A stretch of DNA of 64,000 nt from Lewinella sp041392765. GTDB taxonomy: Bacteria; Bacteroidota; Bacteroidia; Chitinophagales; Saprospiraceae. Location: positions 124,001-188,000 of the forward strand of contig JAWKLL010000002.1 of assembly GCA_041392765.1 (NCBI GenBank), given 5' to 3'. Positions 37,736 to 47,837 of the stretch are shown piece after piece (the stretch's first letter is position 1; each line of letters begins with the position of its first letter). The notes under the pieces were generated by a model. The model had not been told where the DNA came from. It ran no database searches and saw nothing but the letters and a program-made list of their open reading frames with translations. The translations under genes were made by a program, and so were the position numbers.

Positions 37736-39343
37736 ATGAGTACTCAAAACAATCATTCTTCAAAGCCTCGTAAACAACCTGCAGATTGGCTTGAGGGGCT
37801 AAAAGACAACTTTTCTTCCGATGCGACTTCGGGTTTTATGATTTTCCTGCTGGCATTACCCTTGAGCTTGGGTATCGCCAAAGCATCCGATTTTCCGGCT
37901 GTCATGGGTTTAGTAACCGCTATCATTGGTGGTATTGTCGTTACTTTTTTCACGGGCAGCAAATTAGCCATCAAAGGCCCTGCTGCTGGGTTGATCGTCA
38001 TCGTAGCAGGTGCGGTTGCTGAGTTTGGTGGCGGGGTTGAAGGTTGGCAAATGGCCGCTGGTGTTATGGTGGTAGCAGGGCTTGTGCAAATTGCATTTGG
38101 TGTTTTGAAATTAGGTCGATTAGCTGATTTTTTCCCTCTTTCTGCTATTCACGGAATGTTGGCGGCTATTGGTTTAATTATTATTGCCAAACAAATACCC
38201 GCACTCCTGAACGTAGATCCTGCTATGACAAAAGGTCACGGCCCGTTAGGGTTGTTTGTCGAGATACCCCACTTTATTGCGAATATGAACCCCGGTGTCA
38301 CTTTGATTGGGTTAGTAAGTCTCGCGGTCATGATCTTTTGGCCTAAGTTTAAAAACAAATGGGCCAAGCGTATTCCTGCGCCTTTGCTGGTACTACTCTT
38401 TGCTATTCCAGCAGGCTTGGCTATGAATTTGCAAGATGCTCCAGCATATACGCTGCTCAAAGTAGGTAATATCTTAGACAAAGTAGCCATCAACGCCAAT
38501 GCGGGTGGTTTGGCACACGCAGGTATTTTTGTCAAATATGTGGTAATGATTGCCTTGGTAGGTAGCTTGGAAAGCCTATTGACGGTTAAAGCAATCGACA
38601 TCATGGATCCCTTCCAACGCAAATCCGACACCAATCAGGATCTTATCGCCGTAGGTATCGGTAATACCCTTGCGGCTTTAGTGGGTGGATTGCCTATGAT
38701 TTCGGAAGTCGCCAGAAGTTCTGCCAATGTACGCAATGGCGCACGTACACGATGGGCCAATTTCTTCCACGGTATATTCCTGCTGGTTTTTGCCGTTGCT
38801 GCTTATCCTGTATTGGAAATGATCCCCAACGCTGCTTTGGCTGCCATGCTCATTGCGGTGGGTATTAATTTGGCACACCCCAAGGAGTTTTTATCTATGT
38901 ATAAAATTGGCTCCGAGCAATTGGCTATTTTCCTCGTTACTATTTTCGTTACCTTACTCGAAGACTTGTTATTAGGTATTGCTGCGGGCATTATCCTCAA
39001 GATCATCATCCACTTAGTGCGAGGTGCATCTTTCCGGTCATTATTCCGCAGTGCTGCCGATACGCATGTAGAAGGCGATAACTTCCAAGTGACAATACAC
39101 CATGCTGCCTTATTTTCCAACTACCTAGGTATCAAAAAGGAATTGGATGCCATCCCCAATGGTAAGCAGGTGCAGATCATTTTGGCAGATGACATACAAC
39201 TCGTCGATCATTCCTTTATGGAAAATTTAGTGCATTTTCAGCATGACTATGAACAAACTGGCGGCCATGTAGAAATTGTAGGGTTAGACCAACTGTTACC
39301 TATTTCTGCTCATCCCCTGGCCGCTCGCAAGCGGCCCCATTAA
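37736..39343 (+). CDS. SulP family inorganic anion (probably bicarbonate) transporter
   Basis: Inner membrane SulP/SLC26 transporter of 535 residues with about twelve helices (SSDATSGFMIFLLALPLSLGIAKASDFPAV opening) and the conserved IKGPAAGLIVIV segment in helix 3. A C-terminal STAS domain begins near residue 440 (DNFQVTIHHAALFSNYLGIKKEL, IILADDIQLVDHSFMENLVHF). SulP proteins carry sulfate or bicarbonate; placement directly before dabA and dabB favours bicarbonate, but this is inference. The frame is intact. Confidence 0.88.
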   Translation: MSTQNNHSSKPRKQPADWLEGLKDNFSSDATSGFMIFLLALPLSLGIAKASDFPAVMGLVTAIIGGIVVTFFTGSKLAIKGPAAGLIVIVAGAVAEFGGGVEGWQMAAGVMVVAGLVQIAFGVLKLGRLADFFPLSAIHGMLAAIGLIIIAKQIPALLNVDPAMTKGHGPLGLFVEIPHFIANMNPGVTLIGLVSLAVMIFWPKFKNKWAKRIPAPLLVLLFAIPAGLAMNLQDAPAYTLLKVGNILDKVAINANAGGLAHAGIFVKYVVMIALVGSLESLLTVKAIDIMDPFQRKSDTNQDLIAVGIGNTLAALVGGLPMISEVARSSANVRNGARTRWANFFHGIFLLVFAVAAYPVLEMIPNAALAAMLIAVGINLAHPKEFLSMYKIGSEQLAIFLVTIFVTLLEDLLLGIAAGIILKIIIHLVRGASFRSLFRSAADTHVEGDNFQVTIHHAALFSNYLGIKKELDAIPNGKQVQIILADDIQLVDHSFMENLVHFQHDYEQTGGHVEIVGLDQLLPISAHPLAARKRPH

Positions 39344-39354
39344 TAAAAAGCTGG

Positions 39355-39414
39355 AAAGGTGATGTACCTCCCATTAATTTTTTTCCGCCCCCAATTAGCG
39401 GTGTCATCACCTTT
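39355..39414. terminator. Hairpin between the SulP gene and dabA
   Basis: AAAGGTGATG (39355-39364) pairs perfectly with CATCACCTTT (39405-39414), with a 40-nt loop and TT-rich sequence after it. It lies just after the SulP stop and could reduce read-through into dabA or act as an attenuator. Confidence 0.45.
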
Positions 39415-39529
39415 TCTCCTTGCACGATAATCTGCTTCTTCAGGGCATCTTCAGCCACAACATGAGAAGCAGAAAGACACAGGAAACAATCTGTCCATTT
39501 TTTTGAAAGGGTTGAATAATTATTTTACA

Positions 39530-41872
39530 ATGAAAAACGAAACCTTTGACGAAGCCCATGTATTGCATCAATTGCGTCACTTTTTACCTTCGCAATTGGC
39601 ACTCAAGGATTTTGTCCACCACAATTCCTTGCACGCTTACCAGCATAAGCCTTTTTTTGAGGCCATCTTCGAGGCCAAAGCCACCTTCGGCATTCAGGTG
39701 ACATTCAATGTAAATGAGTACCGTAACCTCTTTCATCAAGGGCGTATAAGACCAGCGATCATCGACTGGATCGTGACCCGAGAAAAAGGAGAGGAGCAAC
39801 TAGAAGCGTGGAAGCAGAAGATGCTCAATAAAAAGTATGAACACCCCTACGACCCTCGTATGGGGCGGCTGCGTGCGCAGCGAAAGGTACACTACAAAAT
39901 AGACGTGGACAACTTCGTTCACCCACTCCTATTCCGTATCGTAGCAAGTTACTTAGACCAAGGTATTGCCCTTTGGCATTTTCCTTTTGAAGACAAAGGT
40001 CTCTTGGAGGCTGTCCGTACATTAGAAGCCAACAGCTTTACCAGTTTTTTTCAATCAGCTAGGGTAAGAAAGTGGCTACAACACGGTGATCTTTCCATTC
40101 CCTTTTTGCTCAATATATTGGTAGGTAATGAGCGGTATTACGACAACTATATCTATGACCAGCAGTTTAGCCACAAAGGATGGAGCGGCATCATTGCGGC
40201 CATTGAGGGTACTCCTGACACTTTATTGTACCGGAAAAAGATTGCACACAAAGATTTCATCCTTCTAGAACTTTTATTGGAAATAGATGTCATGGATAGC
40301 CAATTGGGCAACCACTGGAAGCCATTAGCTACATTCATCAACACCCCGCCTGTAGATTATTGGAGCGAATACACCCCCACAGAAGGAGAGCAAGTCTTGC
40401 AATTGTGGCAACAAGCGTTTGAATGGGATTACTACGACCATGTGCTGGCTGGCCTTCAATTTGTTTCCCAAAGCCAGCGTGTAGCCGACAGATCTCATGC
40501 TTCCTTCCAAGCTATCTTTTGTGTGGACGACCGCGAAGACTCCTTCCGCAGGCACATCGAAGCCGTTGACCCAGATTGTGAAACGTATGGTGCTCCTGGT
40601 TTTTTTGGTGCTGCCTTTTATTTCCAGCCTTTTGGGGGGAAGTTTTATGAAAAAAATGCGCCTGTAGCCATCCAACCCCGGCATTTGATCAAGGAAATTG
40701 ACGTAAAAGGAGTCCACAAAGGCAAGGAAGGCTTTCATGCCAAAGCAAGCCACACGCCGCTCAAGGGCTTTCTGCTGTCTCTTTCCATGGGGCTTTGGGC
40801 GCCTGTACGGCTTTTAACCGACCTCTTCCGCCCCCGAATGAAAGACGATATCGCCGATGCTTTCGCACACATGAATTTAGATGGCAAGTTGTTGATTGAG
40901 AACACAGACCCCAGCCTCCAAGAAAATGGTTTGCAAATAGGATATACGGTAGCCGAAATGGCCGACGTGGTCTATGGTATTCTTAGTGGCATTGGATTGA
41001 ATAGCTATTTTGCCCCTATTGTGTACATAGTGGCACACGGTAGCAGTAGTGCCAACAACCCGCATCACGGTGCCCATGACTGTGGTGCTTGTAGTGGCAG
41101 GCCTGGTGCTGTCAATGCTAGGGTGTTTGCCTTCATGGCCAACCACGCCAAAGTTAGGGAAATACTTGCCGTGAGGGGGCTGCTTATTCCCGAAGAGGTA
41201 CAGTTCGTAGGTGCCATGCACGATACGGCCAGCGATGAACTAGCCTTTTATGACGAACACCTCCTTACACCCGAACACGCTTTGCTGCACCAACAGTATG
41301 TGGAACTTTTTGAAAATTCCCTCGACTTGAATGCCAAAGAAAGGGCACGCCGTTTTGCTTCTATTAATATCAATAGGGATATTAAACACGTCCGCAAAGC
41401 CATTAAGCATCGCTCTGTGTCCTACTTTGAACCTCGGCCAGAATTGGGGCACGGCACTAATGCACTTTGTTACATCGGTGGCCGCGAGAAAATCAAAGGT
41501 CTTTTCTTGGATAGAAGAGCCTTTTTGCAATCCTATGATTACCGCAAGGATCCTAGCGGCGAAGTCTTGGCCAAAGTACTGGAGCCTTTGCCGGGTGTTT
41601 GCGGTGGTATCAATTTGGAGTACTATTTCTCTAGGATGGATATTGAAAAAATGGGGGCGGGCACCAAGCTACCCCATAACGTAGTGGGTCTCATAGGCGT
41701 TGTCAATAGCAGTGATGGGGATTTGCGCCCAGGGCTGCCATTGCAAATGATCGAAAACCACGACCCCGTACGACTGATGATGATGATTGAACACCAACCC
41801 GAAATTGTCATGGGTATCATTCAAAGTACAGCCGCCATGGCGGAATGGTTTGATAATGAATGGATCCATTGA
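39530..41872 (+). CDS. dabA: DabA (UPF0753/DUF2309) inorganic carbon accumulation protein, interrupted by in-frame TGA
   Basis: Peripheral membrane protein with a beta-carbonic-anhydrase-like zinc site that, with the DabB channel, captures CO2/bicarbonate using a cation gradient. Key residues can be seen: Cys331 and Asp333 (CVDDRED), His503 (VAHGSSS) and Cys518 (DCGACSG), with the same spacing as Cys351, Asp353, His524 and Cys539 of Halothiobacillus DabA. The ATG at 39530 opens with DEAHVLHQLRHFLPSQLALKDFVHHNSLHAY, a typical start. The frame is intact to MAEWFDNEWIH, then TGA at 41870-41872, and the family's C-terminal tail continues in frame (next entry). Confidence 0.92.
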   Translation: MKNETFDEAHVLHQLRHFLPSQLALKDFVHHNSLHAYQHKPFFEAIFEAKATFGIQVTFNVNEYRNLFHQGRIRPAIIDWIVTREKGEEQLEAWKQKMLNKKYEHPYDPRMGRLRAQRKVHYKIDVDNFVHPLLFRIVASYLDQGIALWHFPFEDKGLLEAVRTLEANSFTSFFQSARVRKWLQHGDLSIPFLLNILVGNERYYDNYIYDQQFSHKGWSGIIAAIEGTPDTLLYRKKIAHKDFILLELLLEIDVMDSQLGNHWKPLATFINTPPVDYWSEYTPTEGEQVLQLWQQAFEWDYYDHVLAGLQFVSQSQRVADRSHASFQAIFCVDDREDSFRRHIEAVDPDCETYGAPGFFGAAFYFQPFGGKFYEKNAPVAIQPRHLIKEIDVKGVHKGKEGFHAKASHTPLKGFLLSLSMGLWAPVRLLTDLFRPRMKDDIADAFAHMNLDGKLLIENTDPSLQENGLQIGYTVAEMADVVYGILSGIGLNSYFAPIVYIVAHGSSSANNPHHGAHDCGACSGRPGAVNARVFAFMANHAKVREILAVRGLLIPEEVQFVGAMHDTASDELAFYDEHLLTPEHALLHQQYVELFENSLDLNAKERARRFASININRDIKHVRKAIKHRSVSYFEPRPELGHGTNALCYIGGREKIKGLFLDRRAFLQSYDYRKDPSGEVLAKVLEPLPGVCGGINLEYYFSRMDIEKMGAGTKLPHNVVGLIGVVNSSDGDLRPGLPLQMIENHDPVRLMMMIEHQPEIVMGIIQSTAAMAEWFDNEWIH

Positions 41873-42061
41873 GTGGTCATTTCACCTAAAGATCATGGCG
41901 TTTACTATTACTATAAAGGGCAATTCCATTTATATCACCCCATCTCCCAAGTGACGAAAAAAACAAAGGATATGATGAAGGAGATAGAAACAGCCAGAGC
42001 TATGCGTACCAACCACATTCTAGAGGCTACGAAAGAGAATATGCCCGTTCACGTTTTTTAA
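41873..42061 (+). CDS. In-frame C-terminal tail of DabA beyond the TGA
   Basis: Directly after the TGA the same frame reads VVISPKDHGVYYYYKGQFHLYHPIS and continues for 62 codons to TAA. DabA proteins normally extend past NEWIHL into a hydrophobic strand and a YRYxxGxW-like turn before a short helix, so this is the lost end of DabA rather than a separate gene. Read through, DabA would be 843 residues. A separate start at the GTG 41873 is possible but has no sign of being real. Confidence 0.55.
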   Translation: MVISPKDHGVYYYYKGQFHLYHPISQVTKKTKDMMKEIETARAMRTNHILEATKENMPVHVF

Positions 42062-42071
42062 TACTTGAGCA

Positions 42072-43933
42072 ATGACAAATATCATTTATACCATCATACT
42101 CGCACCGTTTCTCTCGCTTTTGGTAGGGTTATGGGTGCCTGCTACCCAAGAAAAGTTGATTTTTGGTATCAAAATCAGCACGATACTGTTGAATTTAGTT
42201 GGTATCCTAGCCCTGTTGGGTACTGGTTGCAAAGGAGGCATGACTGCTATTTTCAGTGAAGGCTCTTGTTGTATCATACAGAACACGTAGCTTTTTCCAT
42301 CGACTTTTTCCTCGACGGGTACGCTTTTGTATATTTGCTTACCGCTACCGTACTCACGGGCATGGTAGCCGTTTTTAGCAAATATTATATGCACCGCGAC
42401 AAGGGCTACAAACGCTTCTTTAGCAACTTGATTTCTTTTTATTTAGGATTGATCGTTGTTTTGATCGCGGGGAATTTTGAAACGCTTTTCATAGGATGGG
42501 AAATTCTGGGAGTCACCTCCTTCTTCCTGATAGGTTTTACCGCGAACGGTACTTGCCTGTAAAGAACGCACTGAAAGTGGTATCCTTGTACCGAGTGGCG
42601 GATATTGCTCTGCTTGTGGGCATCTGGTTGAACCACCACTACTTTATGAGAACCCTGCATTTTAATGAACTCGCCGATGTTTTCGATATGGGGACACGTA
42701 GAATCGCCTGTGTTTTTATGGCTCATTCCGCTGCCGTTTCTGTTGGCCGCGATGGTAAAGTCGGCACAATTTCCATTTAGTTCTTGGTTGCCACGGGCTA
42801 TGGAAGGCCCCACTACCTCCAGTGCCATCTTTTACGGGTCGCTGTCGGTACATATTGGGGTGTATCTGTTGGTGCGTACAGCGCCCTTGTGGGATGACGT
42901 TTTGGGCATTAAAATACTCATCGCAGGGGTGGGGTTGGCTACAACCATTGTAGCATCTTATATCGCCAAGGTGCAATCCACTATTAAGACACAAATAGCT
43001 TACTCAGGCGTGGCACAGATCGGGATCATGTTTATAGAGGTAGCCTTAGGGTGGTATGCGCTGGCAATGGTACATTTTGTGAGCCATGCTTTTTTGCGTA
43101 GCTACCAGTTGCTCGTTTCCCCTTCCGTACTCAGTTACCGCATACACGATCAGTTTTTCCACTTTACGCCTCCAGCCAAACAGTCAGCGGATGGGTTGTG
43201 GAATAAAATTCGGCTGTCTATCTATATCCTTAGCATCAAGGAATTTAATTTAGATAGGTTTATGACGCAATGGTTGTGGAGGCCCCTGAAAAAATCAGGC
43301 GAACTCGCTTCTCTTATTCCTTTACGGGTCATAGGTGGGGTGTTCATTCCCTTGTTTTTTGCGGGGTTGTATTTAGTATATCATCCTCACCTACTGTCAT
43401 TAACGCAGCATAATGCGTTATCATTAGTGTTTGGACTAACGGGAGTAATCTTTATTGCTCGGTCATTTGTAGAACGGGACTCGGCACTGGTGGCTTGGTT
43501 GCTGATATTGCTCAATCAGCTCTACATCACACTCTCCATCGGGTTGAACGAGCAATTCGATTTTACCCAAGTACATTTGTATTTAAGCGGCATATTCGTT
43601 TCTGCGGCAGTAGGCGGAGGTGTGTTGTATATATTGTCGAAAAAGGAAAAGTCGTACAGTTTGCAAAAATTCCAAGGGCATGTGTATGAACACCCGCGCT
43701 TGGCTTTGATTTTTGCATTGGCCTGCTTGGGATTAGCTGGGTTTCCTATTACACCCGCCTTTCTGGGCGAAGACCTCATGTTGGGGCATATTCACAGCAA
43801 CCAGTATTTGCTCATGTCCATTACCGTGTTGAATCTGATATTGGATGGGCTGGTTGTGTTCCGTATCTATAGCCGTTTGTTTTTAGGGCCGCAGGAGAAA
43901 GGATACCACGAAACGGCCTACCGTTCGGCTTGA
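42072..43933 (+). CDS. dabB: DabB, NuoL/MrpA-like membrane subunit (frame broken three times)
   Basis: Antiporter-like membrane protein of about 620 residues after correction; it forms the cation-coupled partner of DabA. Conserved landmarks: NFETLFIGWEILGVTSFFLIGF, ALKVVSLYRVADIALL, MVKSAQFPFSSWLPRAMEGPTTSSAIFYGSL (the Lys- and Glu-rich core of NuoL-type proteins) and AYSGVAQIGIM. Breaks lie near 42260, 42535 (T run) and 42690 (G run); net change is one missing base. The start MTNIIYTIILAPFLSLLVGLW is 10 bp after the end of the DabA tail. Downstream is the GC-rich block and then the porin. Confidence 0.85.
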
Positions 43934-44291
43934 TAAAAATGGGTAAGGCACACTTTACATTGAACTTGCTTTTCTACACGAGACACTGTATATGCTTAAC
44001 AACTGAATGACGCTGCGAAGCGACCAAGGGGCGCAGCATGAGACGCGCCCCGCCAGCCCCCAAGGCTGGTGGGGCGTGGCTACGCGAAGCACCTGGCCTC
44101 GGCTATGGGAGTGCCTTTGCGTTGGGCAGCCGAGGGCCTCATAAGAGCTGCTTTACTCCCTACCTCTTTTATTCAACTCCCTTTTTCTCCTTTTCCAAGG
44201 AAGACGCTATCGTCTTTTCTTTTCGCTTTTGTGATCTACTTAACATAGGTCACAGGATTGAATCATTATTTTTACAACTTTAAATTTTGAT
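43934..44291. other. Intergenic region with GC-rich hairpin block and porin promoter area
   Basis: A GC-rich block (about 44010-44140) includes a 13-bp hairpin, CGCCCCGCCAGCC at 44046-44058 against GGCTGGTGGGGCG at 44064-44076. At 44230-44254 there is a dyad TGTGATCTA-n7-TAGGTCACA close to the porin start, of the kind bound by dimeric regulators. No gene is seen; open frames through the GC block are composition-driven. Confidence 0.6.
44230..44254. promoter_or_regulatory. Inverted-repeat operator candidate upstream of the porin
   Basis: TGTGATCTA and TAGGTCACA form a dyad with one mismatch, spaced by 7 bp, 37 bp before the porin start. The outer TGTGA/TCACA words are shared with the dyad at 35958-35973, but the spacing is different, so common regulation is uncertain. 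Confidence 0.4.
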
Positions 44292-45622
44292 ATGAAGAAC
44301 CAGTATTTTGGAAAGAAGGCATCCGTTATTGCGATGTCATCTTTATGTTGGATGTTGGTGGCATTGGGTACACTGCATCCACTTGGGGGTACGCACAAGA
44401 AGCTCCTACTTCCACCTTCCTCAAAAAATGGGACAAATACAAGCTACAGCCCATCGTTGGTTTTCAGGTATGGACTACTTATACGACTGGCACGGAGGTA
44501 TTCAATGCCACTACGGGGCAGTATGATGCGGTGGACAACCGCCTCAATACCCAGTTGCGGCGTTCCCGCTTTGGCATCAAAGGCCAGCCTTACCCCAATC
44601 TACAGTTCAATGTGACGGCTGCGCTGGATCTCGTGGGGCAAGATGTGTTGACGGGCGTAGAGGCGCCTGGTAACAATGGAGGGTCGCCTACTTTTCGTGT
44701 TTGGAATGCGTATATGACTTGGAAATTGACCAACAAAAGCGAGCACTTCAACCTATCGTTTGGTTACCTACTGCCCCAGATCGGGCGGGAGAGTATGACT
44801 GCTGCCTTGCGCAGTACCTCCTTTGAAAAAGCGTGGTCGCAGAACTACCTACGCCGCCAACTCACAGGGATAGGCCCTGGTCGTGCAGGAGGGGTGAACA
44901 TGGGAGGTATATTCCGCAAAACCGATGCCAACATAGGATGGGGCTACGACGTGGGCGTATTCAACCCCGTTTTTGAGATGTACAATGGCAACTCTACAGG
45001 CAATCGATTTTCGCCCCTTGTGGTGGGTCGTTTTCATGTCACCTACGGCGATGGGGAGTCGGCCAAATACAGTTTGGGGCACAAAGTGAACTACCACAGC
45101 CAACGCAAGGGTATCACGTTGGGCGTAGTAGCAGCTCAGCAAGGCGCAACCGACCTCTTCTATACCAATCAGGCCGCTGGCGTTGACCTACTTCTCAATT
45201 GGAAACATTTGAATATTGATGGTGATTGGACAGTGCTCCAACGTCAAACGGCAGATATGTCGCACCGTAAGGTAACCTCTCAAACAGGTTATGTGAGATG
45301 TAGTTACAACCTCCATCTTGCCAACGGATATATGTTGGAACCCGTAGCGATGTGGGTGCAATTCAGTGGTGAAATGGATGAAGAAGGCCAAGCAGCGGCT
45401 TCGGCAGCAGGGGCTTTCGCCGGGAAAGACCAGACCATAGATGTAGGGTTAAATCTTTATTTCAACCCCGACCTCAAACTGTCGCTCCACTATTCGCTCC
45501 GCGATGGAGACGCTGGGTTTGCGGGAGCGGGTGCCCGTGTGAATAATTATTTTAATCAGAGCGGTATCGGTGCCATTCATCGCGGCGATTGGGCTGGTTT
45601 AGGGTTGGTATCGCTGTTTTAG
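44292..45622 (+). CDS. Outer membrane porin-like protein (frame broken once)
   Basis: Exported beta-barrel of about 443 residues. The leader MKNQYFGKKASVIAMSSLCWMLVALG leads, after one frame change near 44388 (G run), into GYAQEAPTSTFLKKWDKYKLQPIVGFQVWTT. The barrel strands alternate regularly (RRSRFGIKGQPYPNLQFNVTAALDLVG, HFNLSFGYLLPQIGRE, LKLSLHYSLRDGD), with a C-terminal Phe (LGLVSLF). It resembles phosphate/sugar-type porins of the OprO/P fold. The position after dabAB suggests a possible role in anion passage through the outer membrane. Confidence 0.7.
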
Positions 45623-45637
45623 TAATTTGATAAAAAA

Positions 45638-45683
45638 AACTGTACAATTTTTTCCGAATCAAAAGTTGTACAGTTCATTTTTT
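45638..45683. terminator. Terminator hairpin after the porin, dispersed hairpin family
   Basis: AACTGTACAA (45638-45647) pairs perfectly with TTGTACAGTT (45666-45675), followed by CATTTTTTTCC and preceded by eight A, so it can work in both directions between convergent genes. Its 21-nt inner part also occurs at 12916-12936. Confidence 0.8.
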
Positions 45684-45689
45684 TCCATG

Positions 45690-46055
45690 CTAATGATCAT
45701 CGCCGGGAGAAGATGTTTTATTAAAAAAGGGAGAAAGCGGAAGGCTATCTTGTAAATCAAGCTGTTCCGGGCGTTCTGGGCGAATGGGGCGTTCCGGGCG
45801 CTGTAGGGTATCTTTCATGCGGCGCGCTATGTCCAGCACAATGGAATCTGCTATGTCGCCAGCCTCTTTCATCAAGTCATCCTGACATCTTGCATTGGCC
45901 ACACGGTAATACTCCTGAAGACGGAGTTGTACCTGTTTCTGTATTTCCTCCTCCACATCCACACGGGTGGTTTCTCCGCAGCCGATACCGAATAAGCCCG
46001 ATAGACCGAGTAAAATAACAGGCCAAAGCCGATGAAAATGGAATGCTTTTCGCAT
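45690..46055 (-). CDS. Small lipoprotein, unknown function
   Basis: A 121-residue predicted lipoprotein. The start at 46055 gives MRKAFHFHRLWPVILLGLSGLFGIGC with a lipobox ending in Cys. The mature part is charged and helical (EEEIQKQVQLRLQEYY, IADSIVLDIARRMKDTL) and then Pro/Arg-rich (RPERPIRPERPEQ). No family recognised. It follows the next gene by 14 bp and probably shares its transcript. Confidence 0.55.
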   Translation of the reverse strand: MRKAFHFHRLWPVILLGLSGLFGIGCGETTRVDVEEEIQKQVQLRLQEYYRVANARCQDDLMKEAGDIADSIVLDIARRMKDTLQRPERPIRPERPEQLDLQDSLPLSPFFNKTSSPGDDH

Positions 46056-46069
46056 AATATGCCTCCTTT

Positions 46070-46663
46070 CTAGGGATGAATAGGATACAACGACACCCGA
46101 TTGCCCACACATTGGAACGCCTTTTTCAGTGCCAACTGTTGGGATTCGCTCAATTTCAGTGTGCGGTACTGGTTTTTATATTCAATACGAAGTTGGGTGA
46201 TGCGCTGATAAACCAATTTATAATAGTAATCCATCGGCACTGCGCAAGTGTGTTGATAGACCCGCATGTTAATATTTCGGTCAAACGCGCCTTCATCGGG
46301 GAAGTTGTATAAACCAATGACCGTACTATCTTCGAGCAATAATTTGACGTTGTCGCCGTCGCCTATGGGTTGCAGTTTGTATTCTGGTAGCACAAGATTG
46401 AGAAAAAAACCGCTGATGCTATCGTTTTCCGTAAACACCACTACCGCCCGTGCTTCTTCCACCATTTTTGGGCCGTCTTCTGTTTCGTACTTACTGGGTA
46501 TCATATAGCCCAACGCCACTACTTCTGACCCTACAATTTTCAAACTGTCAAAAGGGTCGATTTCATCAAAAGCAATTTGGCAACCTTTAATCGGTTGCAC
46601 TTGGGCATTCACATACCCCAACGACATACACCATGCCACACATAAAGCAATATAGCCTTTCAT
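46070..46663 (-). CDS. Secreted hypothetical protein
   Basis: A 197-residue protein with a signal peptide (MKGYIALCVAWCMSLGYVNAQ). The mature part has a strand-rich region (CQIAFDEIDPFDSLKIVGSEVVALGYMIPS, VVVFTENDSISGFFLNLVL) and a C-terminal helix-rich end (LSESQQLALKKAFQCVG). I do not recognise a family. It starts at the Met at 46663 and lies between the phosphoesterase and the small lipoprotein, all on the minus strand. Confidence 0.6.
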   Translation of the reverse strand: MKGYIALCVAWCMSLGYVNAQVQPIKGCQIAFDEIDPFDSLKIVGSEVVALGYMIPSKYETEDGPKMVEEARAVVVFTENDSISGFFLNLVLPEYKLQPIGDGDNVKLLLEDSTVIGLYNFPDEGAFDRNINMRVYQHTCAVPMDYYYKLVYQRITQLRIEYKNQYRTLKLSESQQLALKKAFQCVGNRVSLYPIHP

Positions 46664-46717
46664 ATTTAGAGTCAAAATGATATTTAGTACAAAGTTAATA
46701 AACGCTAATACAGCTTC

Positions 46718-47700
46718 CTAAAATTCCTCCAATAATATCCTCACTCTTTCCGGCAGCATATACCAGCGGGAGGGCGGCAGATGTTGGCTCACTAAATCGC
46801 TCAAGCGTATAAATTCCCATGAGAGCCGATTGTCGGCAGGGTGATGGTGTACCAACAAGACCGTGTCAGGATGAAAATTGGTCACATAGTCGGCAGGATC
46901 CGACATATCCAAGCTATTATTGATACCTGATCCCAATATAAAAATGCTGTCCTGTGTGACGAACTGATACCCTTTGCTATTCATCCCCACATCCCCCGCA
47001 ATGAGGGTCACTCCAATGCCCCGCTGGCGAATATCCACTAGCCGAGGATAGATTTCTTGTGTAAAATCTCCCTCCGCCCGGCAATCAGGACGCACGGGTA
47101 TGCCGCTGATATTATCGGGTTGTTGCCTTATTCCATCATCCCCTATTTTCATTTCATTAAAAAGGCCATGATGGTGTAGTACAACCAATTGCTGCACATC
47201 ATGCAGCGTATCGAGTACCGAATGTAACCATGCCAACTGAGCCGCTTTTTGCTCGCAATCTTCTTGAGGAGGCGACCAATTGTGATACCAAAACAGATTG
47301 GTGTTTAGCACCAACACCAGCATCCCTTTCCTGTAGTAGCTGTAGTATCCGCTGCGTCCTGTGGCTTGTTCCAATGGTGCTGGTGTGCCGTCCTTCAAGT
47401 CGTGGTTGCCCCAAGCCCACAAGGTGCTTTCGCGCTTGATGTGCAGCACAGAATCGAGGTACGGTAGTGCCGAAGCATCGCCCGTAGTTGCTGCACACAC
47501 ATCTCCGCCCAACCAAATACCATCATAGCGGCTGTAGTCGAGCCACGCTAATCGGGGATCTAAACGGTTAGGAAAATACCAATCGTAGGTATGCCCCAAA
47601 AAAGGTAGGTATGTGTAGGCTGTTCTATGGGAGCTGCGTCTCTTTCACAAGCCGTTCCAATAAAGACCAAGCCAAGCAGGCATCCCAGCAATCGCGACAT
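46718..47700 (-). CDS. Metallophosphoesterase-family lipoprotein (frame broken once)
   Basis: A calcineurin-like phosphoesterase of about 327 residues. The ATG at 47700 begins MSRLLGCLLGLVFIGTAC, a lipoprotein signal; one missing T near 47600 joins it to FLGHTYDWYFPNRLDP. The metal-binding blocks are HTYD (degenerate DxH position), WLGGDVCA (GD), AWGNHDLK (GNHD), VLHHHGLFN and VTLIAGDVG (a GH-like block with D). The GDxx and GNHD motifs identify the fold; the substrate is unknown. Anchored to the outer membrane or periplasmic face. Confidence 0.75.
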
Positions 47701-47837
47701 ATCATCTGAGTTCAGTTGCAAGGCGAAAATAGGGATATTTGTGAAATCACCTCGTTTCTTGTGTAGGAATGTGTGCTATTTTTAAATGAGGCAGAACGAT
47801 TTTTTTGTGTTATTTTGCAAGGTCTAAACCACTCTGC

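Noticed and set aside
41870..41872. TGA in dabA as a selenocysteine codon
   Set aside because: The family does not have Cys at this place, no SECIS-like hairpin is evident directly after it, and a Leu to stop substitution explains it more simply.
42072..43933. Programmed frameshifting in dabB and other genes
   Set aside because: Breaks occur in many unrelated genes, in both directions and without a consistent slippery heptamer plus hairpin, which fits sequence error better.
44038..44283. An 81-codon open frame upstream of the porin
   Set aside because: It spans a 13-bp hairpin in a GC-rich block and then AT-rich promoter sequence; composition alone explains it.
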